From contig NZ_AVFK01000005.1 of NCBI RefSeq assembly GCF_000936425.1, positions 186,001 to 250,000 on the forward strand: 64,000 nt of DNA, in the 5' to 3' direction. Positions within the stretch are counted from its first letter, which is position 1. Every line of letters starts with the position of its first letter. The DNA comes from Skermanella aerolata KACC 11604. Lineage in GTDB: Bacteria; Pseudomonadota; Alphaproteobacteria; Azospirillales; Azospirillaceae. The notes beneath the pieces were generated by a model. That model searched no databases, had not been told where the DNA came from, and was given only the letters and a program-made list of their open reading frames with translations. Of the stretch, positions 37,969-46,532 are shown in pieces. Both the position numbers and the translations under genes were made by a program.

Positions 37969-39224
37969 CCACCGAGTTCATCACCTTCGGCTGCCGGCTG
38001 AACACCTACGAATCCGAAGTGATGCGGGAGAACGCCGCCGCCGCCGGCTTGACCGACGCCATCATCGTCAATACCTGCGCTGTCACGTCGGAAGCCGAGC
38101 GGCAGGCCCGTCAGGCGATCCGCAAGGCGCGCCGCGAGAATCCCGCCGCTCGCATCATCGTGACCGGCTGCGCCGCCCAGATCGACCCGGCCAAGTTCGC
38201 CGCCATGCCGGAAGTCGATCAGGTCCTCGGCAACGAGGAGAAGCTGAAGCCCGAAAGCTTCGGCCTGGACAGTTCGACCGAACGCGTCCTTGTCAACGAC
38301 ATCATGTCGGTCAGGGAGACGGCCAGCCACCTGATCGGCGGGCTGGAAGGCCGTGCCCGCGCCTTCGTCCAGGTCCAGAACGGCTGCGACCACCGCTGCA
38401 CCTTCTGCATCATCCCCTATGGCCGGGGTAACTCACGCTCGGTCGCGATCGGCGAAATCGTCCGGCAGGTCCGCCTGCTGGTCCAGTCCGGCTATAACGA
38501 GATCGTGCTGACCGGCGTCGATATCACCTCCTACGGTCCAGACCTGCCCGGCAAGCCGACGCTGGGGCAGATGATCCGCCGGCTGCTGGCCCAGGTGCCG
38601 GATCTGAAGCGGCTGCGGCTGTCCTCGCTCGACCCGGTCGAGATCGACGACGATTTGTGGCGCCTGATCGCCGAGGAACCGCGCCTGATGCCGCACCTCC
38701 ATGTCAGTCTCCAGGCGGGCGACGACATGGTGCTGAAGCGCATGAAGCGCCGGCATCTCCGGGACGACGCGATCGAGTTCTGCCGGCGTGCCCGCGACCT
38801 GCGGCCCGACATGGTGTTCGGCGCCGACCTGATCGCCGGCTTCCCGACCGAAACAGACGAGATGTTCGAGAACACGCTGAGGGCGGTGGACGAATGCGGC
38901 CTGACGTGGCTGCACATATTCCCCTACTCCCCCCGCCCCGGCACCCCTGCGGCCAAGATGCCGCAGGTCAATGGACTGGTCCGCAAGGAACGGGCGGCAC
39001 GCCTGCGCGAGGCAGGTTCCCAAGCCGTCAGCCGCTTCCTGAGCGGACGTATCGGAACACATGCCGCCGTCTTGGCGGAAAAGGAAACCCTCGGCCGAAC
39101 CGAGCAATTCGCCGAAGTGCGCCTGGACCAGCCCGTCGAACCGGGTTCGGTCGTACGGGCTGAAATCGTCGGCGTCGATGCGGAACACCTGATCGGCCGG
39201 ATCGACCGGAGTATCGCATGCTGA
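37965..39224 (+). CDS. mtaB: tRNA t6A37 methylthiotransferase
   Basis: 419 aa radical SAM enzyme that converts t6A to ms2t6A at position 37 of t[23 protein letters not shown] is the UPF0004 domain with its cysteines ([23 protein letters not shown]); [17 protein letters not shown] holds the second cluster; a TRAM-like C-terminus follows. The start is ATG 37965, coupled to dapF. It overlaps ftsY by 7 nt. Confidence 0.95.
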   Translation: MTTEFITFGCRLNTYESEVMRENAAAAGLTDAIIVNTCAVTSEAERQARQAIRKARRENPAARIIVTGCAAQIDPAKFAAMPEVDQVLGNEEKLKPESFGLDSSTERVLVNDIMSVRETASHLIGGLEGRARAFVQVQNGCDHRCTFCIIPYGRGNSRSVAIGEIVRQVRLLVQSGYNEIVLTGVDITSYGPDLPGKPTLGQMIRRLLAQVPDLKRLRLSSLDPVEIDDDLWRLIAEEPRLMPHLHVSLQAGDDMVLKRMKRRHLRDDAIEFCRRARDLRPDMVFGADLIAGFPTETDEMFENTLRAVDECGLTWLHIFPYSPRPGTPAAKMPQVNGLVRKERAARLREAGSQAVSRFLSGRIGTHAAVLAEKETLGRTEQFAEVRLDQPVEPGSVVRAEIVGVDAEHLIGRIDRSIAC

Positions 39225-40351
39225 AATTCTGGCGCCGCAATAAGCAGGAGCCGACTAAGCCCGAGCAGGAAGAAGTCAGGCAGGATACTCCGGAGATCGA
39301 GACCGAAGCGGAACGGCAGGAAGCGGAACCGGTCATCGAGCCGGAGCCGGAACCCGAGCTTGAACCGGAACCGGAGCCCGAGCCCGAACCTGTATTGGCC
39401 CTGGCGGAACCCGAGCCGGAGCAGCCGGTGAAGAAGGGCTGGCTCTCGCGTCTGCGCGAAGGGCTGACCAAATCGACGTCCAAGCTGACCGACGGCATTT
39501 CCGGCATCTTCACCAAGCGCAAGCTGGACGACGAAGCGCTGGAAGAGCTCGAGGAACTGCTGATCACGGCAGACCTCGGCCCCGTCACGGCGGCCAAGGT
39601 GACCGCCGAACTCGCCCGCACCCGTTTCGGTAAGGAGGTTTCCCCCGACGAGGTTCGCCGGACCCTAGCCGCCAGCATCGCCCAGATCCTGGAACCCGTG
39701 GCCGAACCGCTGGTGATCGATCCGGACGCCAAGCCGCACGTCATCCTGGTGGTCGGCGTCAACGGCGCCGGCAAGACCACGACCATCGGCAAGATGGCCA
39801 AGCAGTTCCGCACCGAAGGCAAGTCGGTCATCATCGCGGCGGGCGACACCTTCCGCGCGGCGGCCGTCCAGCAGCTTCAGGTCTGGGGTGAGCGTTCCGG
39901 CTGCCCCGTCGTCTCGAAGGAGACGGGGGCCGATGCCGCCGGCCTCGCCTTCGACGCGCTGGAGCGCGCCAAGCGCGAGAAGGCGGATATCCTGCTGATC
40001 GACACGGCGGGACGGCTTCAGAACAAGGCCAACCTGATGGCCGAACTTCAGAAGATCATCCGCGTTATCAAGAAAATGGACCCGGAGACGCCGCAGTCGG
40101 TGCTTCTGGTGCTGGACGCCACGACCGGGCAGAATGCCCACAGTCAGGTCGAAGTGTTTGGCGAGATGGTCAACGTCACCGGCCTGATCGTGACCAAGCT
40201 GGACGGCTCCGCCCGGGGCGGCGTGCTGGTGGCGCTGGCGGAGAAGTACGGCTTGCCGGTCCACCTGATCGGCGTCGGCGAAAGCCTGGAAGACATGCGG
40301 CCCTTCGAGGCCGGATCGTTTGCCCGCTCGCTGATGGGCCTTGAAAGCTAG
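39218..40351 (+). CDS. ftsY: Signal recognition particle receptor FtsY
   Basis: 377 aa SRP GTPase that docks ribosome-SRP complexes at the inner membrane. The N-terminal A domain is acidic and includes a Glu-Pro repeat track (about residues 40-65). The NG domain follows with [17 protein letters not shown] (G1, about 178), [31 protein letters not shown] and the C-terminal helix. It overlaps mtaB by 7 nt and so is co-translated. Confidence 0.97.
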   Translation: MLKFWRRNKQEPTKPEQEEVRQDTPEIETEAERQEAEPVIEPEPEPELEPEPEPEPEPVLALAEPEPEQPVKKGWLSRLREGLTKSTSKLTDGISGIFTKRKLDDEALEELEELLITADLGPVTAAKVTAELARTRFGKEVSPDEVRRTLAASIAQILEPVAEPLVIDPDAKPHVILVVGVNGAGKTTTIGKMAKQFRTEGKSVIIAAGDTFRAAAVQQLQVWGERSGCPVVSKETGADAAGLAFDALERAKREKADILLIDTAGRLQNKANLMAELQKIIRVIKKMDPETPQSVLLVLDATTGQNAHSQVEVFGEMVNVTGLIVTKLDGSARGGVLVALAEKYGLPVHLIGVGESLEDMRPFEAGSFARSLMGLES

Positions 40352-40370
40352 AGGGAGAGCCTAGGAGACC

Positions 40371-41882
40371 ATGCCGAACTCGACCAGCCATATCGGCCTT
40401 CCCTTCGCTGCCGAACATTTCACCGACCCGGCGGCGGCGCTGGAGCGCGTGCGCGAGATCTACGACGCCAACACCGCCTATCTCCGCGACTGCTTCAAGC
40501 GCTTCTCCGCCGGCGAAGACCTTCAGCAGCGCGTCCACGCCTGCTATCCCTTCGTCCGCGTCCATACCGAGATCGGGACGCGGGTGGATACGCGGCTGGC
40601 ATACGGCTTCGTGGCGGGACCCGGTACCTATGCGACGACGGTGACCCGCCCTGACCTGTTCTCGTACTATTTCCTGGAACAGTTCGAACAGTTGCGGCGC
40701 AACCATAACGTCGTCCTGGAAGTGGGCGTCAGCCGGCAGCCGATCCCGATCCATTTCGCCTTCCCCGAGGGACTGCATGTCGAAAGCGACCTGACGCCCG
40801 AGCGGCTGTCGGTGATGCGCGACGTCTTCGACCTGCCCGACCTGTCGCAGATGGACGACAGCATCGTCAACGGGACCCATCAGCCGGCTCCGGACGAGCC
40901 GACGCCGCTGGCGCTGTTCACCGGCCCGCGCGTGGACTATTCGCTCCATCGGCTGAAGCACTACACCGCGACATCGCCGGACCATTTCCAGAACTTCGTC
41001 CTGTTCACCAACTACCAGTTCTACATTGACGAGTTCATCCGGCTCGGCATGGAGATCATGTCGCCATCAGACGATCCGGACACGCAGGAATACCGCAAGC
41101 AATACACCGCCTTCGTCGAACCCGGCGACTTCACCATCCCGAACCAGAACCTGGGCGGCGCTGACGCCACGGGCACCCGGCTGGGGCGCCTGCCGCAGAT
41201 GCCGGCCTACCACCTGAAGCGGGCGGACGGCTCCGGCATCACGATGGTCAACATCGGCGTCGGTCCCAGCAACGCCAAGACGATCACCGACCACATCGCC
41301 GTCCTGCGCCCCCACGCCTGGATCATGCTCGGCCACTGCGCCGGCCTCCGTAACACCCAGCGCCTGGGCGATTACGTGCTGGCCCATGGCTATGTCCGGG
41401 AAGACCACGTGCTGGACGCCGACCTGCCGATCTGGGTCCCCGTCCCGCCGCTGGCAGAAGTCCAGGTAGCCCTGGAGGGCGCCGTCGGACAGGTCACCGG
41501 CCTGAGCGGCTACGAGTTGAAGCGGGTGATGCGGACCGGTACCGTCGCCACCATTGACAACCGCAACTGGGAGCTCCGCGACCATACCGAGATGGTCCAG
41601 CGCTTCAGCCAGAGCCGCGCCATAGCTCTGGACATGGAAAGCGCCACGATAGCCGCCAACGGCTTCCGCTTTCGCGTGCCCTACGGAACGCTGCTGTGCG
41701 TCTCCGACAAGCCGCTGCACGGCGAGTTGAAGCTTCCCGGCATGGCGAACAACTTCTACCGCCGGCAGGTCGACCAGCACCTCAAGATCGGCGTGTTGGC
41801 AATGGAACTGCTGCGCCGCAACGGACTGGAAAAACTGCATTCCAGAAAGCTGCGGAGCTTTGCGGAGGCGGCGTTCCAGTAG
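40371..41882 (+). CDS. amn: AMP nucleosidase
   Basis: 503 aa, close to the family length. It hydrolyses AMP to adenine and ribose 5-phosphate. An N-terminal regulatory domain (FPFAAEHF-type opening, RVHACYPFVRVHTE) is followed by a phosphorylase-like catalytic domain with VNIGVGPSNAKTITDHIAVLRPHAWIMLGHCAGLR, GDYVLAHGYVREDHVLD and ALDMESATIAANGFRFRVPYGTLLCVSDKPLHGE. Separated from ftsY by 19 nt, so probably transcribed together. It ends in TAG. Confidence 0.96.
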   Translation: MPNSTSHIGLPFAAEHFTDPAAALERVREIYDANTAYLRDCFKRFSAGEDLQQRVHACYPFVRVHTEIGTRVDTRLAYGFVAGPGTYATTVTRPDLFSYYFLEQFEQLRRNHNVVLEVGVSRQPIPIHFAFPEGLHVESDLTPERLSVMRDVFDLPDLSQMDDSIVNGTHQPAPDEPTPLALFTGPRVDYSLHRLKHYTATSPDHFQNFVLFTNYQFYIDEFIRLGMEIMSPSDDPDTQEYRKQYTAFVEPGDFTIPNQNLGGADATGTRLGRLPQMPAYHLKRADGSGITMVNIGVGPSNAKTITDHIAVLRPHAWIMLGHCAGLRNTQRLGDYVLAHGYVREDHVLDADLPIWVPVPPLAEVQVALEGAVGQVTGLSGYELKRVMRTGTVATIDNRNWELRDHTEMVQRFSQSRAIALDMESATIAANGFRFRVPYGTLLCVSDKPLHGELKLPGMANNFYRRQVDQHLKIGVLAMELLRRNGLEKLHSRKLRSFAEAAFQ

Positions 41883-41899
41883 GCGATCCAACCTCGCCT

Positions 41900-42334
41900 T
41901 CAGGAGTCGATATCGGAACCGGGCTCTCTCCGGCTCAGCACGGCTCGGCTGAAGTTCGAAAAATCGTTCAGGTGCTCTTCGATGATCTGAACGAGAATGG
42001 AGACTTCCATGGCCTGATAATCATGCACCACGATGTTGCGAAAGCCCGCCATGCGCTAGAGGTTCGCACCCAGATCCGGCTCGATTATCCCAGCCTGCTG
42101 AAGAAGCCTGAACACATCGCGGCTGCTTTTGGGAAGACCGAGGTGACGGCGGCGTATCAGAATCTGTCCCATGTCGATGCAGGCTTGGCACGCCCGCAGG
42201 ATGTTCAACACGGCGATGTCCTGACGGTCCTGATCCACCAGGAAGGCGGCAGGATCGTTATCGTACTTCTCACGGATGCGTTCCAAGCAACGCTGGATAA
42301 CGACTGCTTTTTCAGCAAGCAGATCATCGGCCAT
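41900..42334 (-). pseudogene. HepT-like (DUF86) toxin interrupted by an in-frame amber codon
   Basis: From ATG 42334 the frame reads 92 codons and hits TAG at 42056-42058. The same frame then continues as RMAGFRNIVVHDYQAMEVS... to a TGA at 41900-41902, giving about 144 codons in all, the normal HepT length. The HEPN RNase motif RX4HxY (RNIVVHDY) lies after the stop, so the truncated 92-aa product lacks the catalytic residues. An ATG directly after the stop (42052) could restart translation of the C-terminal half. No frameshift is needed; one base change explains it. It partners with the intact mntA gene, which it overlaps by 11 nt. Confidence 0.85.
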
Positions 42335-42725
42335 TAAGCCGCCCCTCGCGCATGATATCTGCGATCAAGGGCCTGCGAGCTTCATTCAATTCCATCATAT
42401 CATTTAGAATGAAGATTTCGTACCGCTCGGCTTCGACTGGGTCGTTCGTGAACAGCAATTTTCCGTTTGTGACGATCTGATGCTTCAGGACGGTATCCGC
42501 CTTCAGCAGATCGATCAGATCGACATCGACGTCGAGCCGGCTGGCGATATCCTCGCCTGCCATCCACAGACTGACGGAATCGGCGGGACCATCGAGCACG
42601 ACGGCTAAGTCCAGATCGCTGTCGGGCCATTCTTCGCCGATGGCGCGGCTTCCGAACAGGTATACCCTGCGCACCCCCGGAAGCGCCTCCCGCACGGCTG
42701 CCAGGATGTCGGAGTCGGTGATCAT
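42324..42725 (-). CDS. MntA-type nucleotidyltransferase antitoxin
   Basis: 133 aa minimal nucleotidyltransferase. The catalytic signature GSx10DxD is complete: G25-S26 and D37/D39 in FGSRAIGEEWPDSDLDLAVV. MntA antitoxins neutralise HepT by attaching AMP residues to a Tyr near its active site. The gene looks intact, whereas its cognate hepT is interrupted. It overlaps the hepT start by 11 nt. The C-terminal half is helical and acidic. Confidence 0.88.
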   Translation of the reverse strand: MITDSDILAAVREALPGVRRVYLFGSRAIGEEWPDSDLDLAVVLDGPADSVSLWMAGEDIASRLDVDVDLIDLLKADTVLKHQIVTNGKLLFTNDPVEAERYEIFILNDMMELNEARRPLIADIMREGRLNGR

Positions 42726-42794
42726 GCGCTAACACCTTCCTCTTCCAACCGGCAGTGCTGGCGATGCGGCCGCTAGGGCCGCACCATAACCATA

Positions 42795-42956
42795 CTACTT
42801 CTTGCCGGCTTCCGGCTCCACATTCTCGGCGCCCTTGCGGGTGCCGCCGAACTTGTCCGGACCGCCGGCATCCTTGGCGCCGGGCTTGTGGTGGTTGCCG
42901 GTGTTCTGTTGGTCGTCGGTGTGCTCGACGCTCTGTTCGGTATGCGGCTGCTTCAT
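42795..42956 (-). CDS. Small hydrophilic protein (53 aa)
   Basis: A short ORF opening MKQPHTEQSVEHTDDQQN and ending in TAG, with strong GGAGG 5 nt before the ATG at 42956. The product is hydrophilic and looks disordered, rich in His, Gly, Asp, Lys and Glu (NHHKPGAKDAGGPDKFGGTRKGAENVEPEAGKK region). No domain recognised. It lies 70 nt downstream of the reductase gene on the same strand and is a good candidate for a real small protein. Confidence 0.55.
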   Translation of the reverse strand: MKQPHTEQSVEHTDDQQNTGNHHKPGAKDAGGPDKFGGTRKGAENVEPEAGKK

Positions 42957-43028
42957 GCTGTCCTCCGTTGGTTACCTTGGAGAACAGCCCAGACGCGCAA
43001 GGGTTTCCTGGACCCCGCTACCAGACCG

Positions 43029-44054
43029 CTACTCGGCGGCGCCCGGCACGCCCTTGGTGGTGGAATACTCGAAGTGCAGCACCTCGCCGGGATGGACCAG
43101 CGGGAAGGCCGAATAGGCCGCCGCAGCGGCCTCCGCGAAGCCGGACAGGATCAGCTTCAGCTTGCCGGGATACGTCGCGATGTCGCCGATGGCGAAGATG
43201 CCGGGAAGACTGGTGGCGCAGGTCGATTGCTCGATCTTGATGTGGTGGCGCTCCAGGTTCAGCCCCCAGTCGGCGATCGGCCCCAGGTTCATGGCGAGGC
43301 CGAAGAACGGCAGCAGCACGTCGGCATCCAGCACCTTCTCGTCGCCGTCCAGCGTCGCCACCCGGACGCCGGTCAACGTGCCATCCGTCCCTTCCAGTCC
43401 GGCGAGCTGGTATGGCACGACCATCTCGACCTTGCCTTCCTTGGTCAGTTGCTCAAGCCGTGCGACGCTTTCCGGTGCGGCACGGAACTTGGCGCGCCGG
43501 TGGACGACCATGATCTTGGCCGCGACCTCGGCAAGGCTGTTCGCCCAGTCGACGGCGCTGTCGCCGCCGCCCGCGATCACCACCCGCTTGCCGGCATAGT
43601 CCAGCCGGCGACGCACCAGATAATGGACCGACTTGCCTTCGTACTGCTCCAGCCCGTCCAGCGGCGGCCGGTTCGGCCCGAAGGCGCCGACGCCCGCCGC
43701 GACGATGACGGCCTTGGCGTTGATCCGCGTCCCCGCGGAGGTCTCGACCAGCCAGCGGTCGCCTTCCGCCCGGCTCAGGCTGACGACCTGCTGCCCAAGG
43801 TGATAAACCGGCGAGAAAGGAGCCGTCTGCTCGTTCAGCCGCTCGATCAGATCGGCCGCGTCAATGGACGGGTAACCAGGAATGTCGTAAATGGGTTTTT
43901 CCGGATAGAGCGCGGCGCATTGCCCGCCAATCACGTCGAGGGCATCGATAACGTGGCATTTCATACGCAGCATGCCGCATTCGAAGATGGCGAACAGACC
44001 AACTGGACCGGCACCGATAATGGCGACATCGGTATGCTGCTCGGGGCTCGACAT
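43029..44054 (-). CDS. Ferredoxin-NADP(+) reductase, thioredoxin-reductase type
   Basis: 341 aa from ATG 44054 (MSSPEQHTDVAIIGAGPVGLFAIFECGML), with GGAG upstream. The FAD GxGxxG motif, GGQCAALYPEKPIYDIPGYP, VIVAAGVGAFGPN, VVIAGGGDSAVDWANSLA (NADPH) and FAIGDIATYPGKLKLI are those of plant-unrelated YumC-type FNRs; the CxxC of thioredoxin reductases is absent. It moves electrons between NADPH and ferredoxin or flavodoxin. Divergent from tsaE. Confidence 0.92.
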   Translation of the reverse strand: MSSPEQHTDVAIIGAGPVGLFAIFECGMLRMKCHVIDALDVIGGQCAALYPEKPIYDIPGYPSIDAADLIERLNEQTAPFSPVYHLGQQVVSLSRAEGDRWLVETSAGTRINAKAVIVAAGVGAFGPNRPPLDGLEQYEGKSVHYLVRRRLDYAGKRVVIAGGGDSAVDWANSLAEVAAKIMVVHRRAKFRAAPESVARLEQLTKEGKVEMVVPYQLAGLEGTDGTLTGVRVATLDGDEKVLDADVLLPFFGLAMNLGPIADWGLNLERHHIKIEQSTCATSLPGIFAIGDIATYPGKLKLILSGFAEAAAAAYSAFPLVHPGEVLHFEYSTTKGVPGAAE

Positions 44055-44167
44055 GGTGACTCCGGAAAAGCTAGGAAGGGTGTGGCATTGATTTCCCTTC
44101 ATGTACCGGATTTCCAGCCGGGATCAAACCCCCGGCATCATCTCCCTCTGCGGACGGCACTGAGCAT

Positions 44168-44662
44168 ATGCCAATGACGGCTCCACGCCAGCACGGCCTG
44201 ATCATCGACCTGGACGACGAAGCGGCCACGGCAGCTCTTGCAACCCGTGTCGGCGCACTCCTGCGCCCCGGCGATATGGTGGCGTTGCGCGGCGATCTCG
44301 GCGCCGGCAAGACGGCCTTCGCCCGCGCGCTGATCCAGTCGCACGGCGATCCCGACGACGAAGTGCCCAGCCCGACCTTCACGCTGGTCCAGACCTACGA
44401 GACGCCCAAAGGCGCGATCTGGCACTTCGACCTCTACCGCCTCTCCGGTCCCGACGAAGTGATCGAGCTTGGCTGGGACGACGTACGCGCCGACGGCATC
44501 GCCTTGGTCGAGTGGCCGGACCGCCTCGGCAGCCTGCTGCCGACCGACCGGCTGGACATCGCGATCTCCTTCGGCCCCACACCTGAGTCCCGCCGTGCCG
44601 CCCTGACCGGTCACGGCGGCTGGGCCGCCCGGCTCGCCCCGCTGGAGAACCCGCCGAAGTGA
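44168..44662 (+). CDS. tsaE: tRNA threonylcarbamoyladenosine biosynthesis ATPase TsaE
   Basis: 164 aa P-loop ATPase of the t6A37 pathway. Walker A RGDLGAGKTAFARAL, SPTFTLVQTYE and HFDLYRL are diagnostic. The stop overlaps the GTG of the next kinase (GTGA), starting a tsaE-amgK-murU operon. Notably mtaB, which modifies t6A, is in the same window. Confidence 0.95.
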   Translation: MPMTAPRQHGLIIDLDDEAATAALATRVGALLRPGDMVALRGDLGAGKTAFARALIQSHGDPDDEVPSPTFTLVQTYETPKGAIWHFDLYRLSGPDEVIELGWDDVRADGIALVEWPDRLGSLLPTDRLDIAISFGPTPESRRAALTGHGGWAARLAPLENPPK

Positions 44663-45678
44663 CTGATCGCCCCGAAATCATTTCCAACTTTCTCAGCACC
44701 CACGGCTGGGGAACAGCCCTCCGCGATCCTCTCGTCGGGGATGCCTCCGCCCGCCGCTACCTGCGTCTGGCGCGCGGGAACGAGCGCGCGATCCTGATGG
44801 ACTCGCCCAACCCCGCTGAAGACGTTGTCCCCTTCATCGCGATCGCCGATATCCTCCACCGCCTCGGCCTGTCAGCTCCCGAGATCAAGGCGGCGCAGCC
44901 CGACGACGGCCTGCTGCTGCTGGAAGACTTCGGCGACGGCACCTTCACCCGCCTGATCGCACAGGCGACCGACCCCGCCGAACTTTACCGGCTTGCGGTC
45001 GATGCCTTGGCCGTGATCCACCGGGATTTCCGCCCGGACCAAGCCTCCACGATCAACCTGCCCCGCTACGACGCCGACCTGTTCATCGAACAGGTCATGC
45101 TGCTGGCCGACGTCTACGTCCCCGCAGCGCTGGGCCGCGCCGCCACCGCCGCCGAGCGGACCGAGCTTGAGCAGGCTTGGCGCGCGACGGTCCCCGACGC
45201 GGTCCAAATCGGCACGTCCCTGCTGCACCGGGACTATCACGTCGACAACCTGATGCGGTTGCCCGACCGCGCCGGCCCGGCCGCCTGCGGCCTGCTCGAT
45301 TTCCAGAACGCCGGCCTCGGTCCCATCAGCTACGATCTGGTATCCCTGCTGGAAGACGCCCGCCGCGACGTTCCGACACCGCTTGCCACCGCGATGCTCG
45401 ACCACTACCTGAAAGGCTTCCCGGACCTCGACCGCGACGCGTTCTTCCGGTCCTACGCTGTGCTGGGCGCCGTCCGGCACACCCGCATCGTCGCGGTCTT
45501 CGCCCGCCTGCACCTGTCCCATGGCCGGTCGGAATACCTGCAACATCTTCCCCGCGTCTGGCGCCTGCTGGAAGCGAAATTGGCCGAACCGGCACTGACG
45601 CCAGTGCGCGACTGGTTCGACCGGACCCTGCCTCCCCAGGCCCGCGCCCCTCTGTTCCATTTGAAAGCAAGTGATTGA
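44659..45678 (+). CDS. amgK: Anomeric N-acetylmuramate/N-acetylglucosamine kinase AmgK
   Basis: 339 aa aminoglycoside-phosphotransferase-fold kinase from GTG 44659. SLLHRDYHVDNLMR is the catalytic loop (HxDxxxxN); GLLDFQNAGLGPISYDLVSLLEDARR is the metal-binding DFx region. Beside MurU it phosphorylates MurNAc at C1 in the peptidoglycan recycling route described in Pseudomonas. Its stop overlaps the murU ATG by one base (TGATG). Confidence 0.93.
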   Translation: MTDRPEIISNFLSTHGWGTALRDPLVGDASARRYLRLARGNERAILMDSPNPAEDVVPFIAIADILHRLGLSAPEIKAAQPDDGLLLLEDFGDGTFTRLIAQATDPAELYRLAVDALAVIHRDFRPDQASTINLPRYDADLFIEQVMLLADVYVPAALGRAATAAERTELEQAWRATVPDAVQIGTSLLHRDYHVDNLMRLPDRAGPAACGLLDFQNAGLGPISYDLVSLLEDARRDVPTPLATAMLDHYLKGFPDLDRDAFFRSYAVLGAVRHTRIVAVFARLHLSHGRSEYLQHLPRVWRLLEAKLAEPALTPVRDWFDRTLPPQARAPLFHLKASD

Positions 45679-46406
45679 TGACGACCCTGACTCACGCGAT
45701 GGTGCTGGCCGCCGGGCTAGGCCTGCGCATGCGCCCCTTGACGCTCGAAATGCCGAAGCCGCTGATCTCCGTCGCCGGCAAGCCCCTGCTCGACCACGCG
45801 CTCGACCGGGTCGCGGCGGCTGGGATCGGGACCGCCGTGGTCAACACCCACTACAAGGGTGAGATGATCGCGGCCCACCTGAAGGACCGCACGGCTCCCC
45901 ATGTCGTGCTGTCGCCCGAAGCCGATTTGCTGGAAACCGGCGGCGGCATCAAGCACGCGCTGCCGCTCCTGGGAACCGACCCATTCCTGTCGGTCAACGC
46001 CGACATCCTGTGGATGGATGGCCCGACCACCGCGATCGAGCGGCTGCTTCTGGCCTGGAACCCGAAGGCGATGGACGCGCTGCTGCTGCTCCACCCCGCC
46101 GTCAGCGCCTATGGCTATGACGGAAAGGGCGATTTCCACATGGACCCGATCGGCAAGGTCACCCGCCGCCGCAGCGGAGAGATCGCTCCCTTCGTCTTCG
46201 CCGGCGTTCAGATCCTGAAACCCGAGCTGTTCGCCGACACGCCCGACGGCGCGTTCTCGACCAACCTGATCTGGGACCGGCTGCTGGAGAGCGAACGCCT
46301 CTACGGCATGCGTCACGATGGCCTATGGTTCCACGTCGGGACCCCTGCCAGCATCGGTCAGGTCGAAGAGCATCTGGAAGTCCGGCCGCACCACGCCGAG
46401 TCGTAA
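45678..46406 (+). CDS. murU: N-acetylmuramate alpha-1-phosphate uridylyltransferase MurU
   Basis: 242 aa nucleotidyltransferase from ATG 45678 (a TTG three bases upstream is possible). LAAGLGLRMRPLTLEMPKPLISVAGKPLLDHALDRV is the donor-binding signature, and FLSVNADILWMD supplies the metal-binding Asp. It makes UDP-MurNAc from MurNAc-1-phosphate, following AmgK in cell-wall recycling. The downstream 126 nt up to addB hold no gene. Confidence 0.94.
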   Translation: MTTLTHAMVLAAGLGLRMRPLTLEMPKPLISVAGKPLLDHALDRVAAAGIGTAVVNTHYKGEMIAAHLKDRTAPHVVLSPEADLLETGGGIKHALPLLGTDPFLSVNADILWMDGPTTAIERLLLAWNPKAMDALLLLHPAVSAYGYDGKGDFHMDPIGKVTRRRSGEIAPFVFAGVQILKPELFADTPDGAFSTNLIWDRLLESERLYGMRHDGLWFHVGTPASIGQVEEHLEVRPHHAES

Positions 46407-46532
46407 CCGTTCCGTTAACGATCAGGCCCGCTAAATACAATATATGGGAAGAATTTGCATCCCGACCCCGAGCTGTAGTATAGGTGGTCGTCGAACCTGC
46501 TGGTATTCACAAGCTCGGGGATCGACGGCCAT

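Noticed and set aside
39330-39430. Repeated Glu-Pro codons as a possible tandem DNA repeat or CRISPR-like track
   Set aside because: This is the acidic A domain of FtsY, where low-complexity acidic repeats are common.
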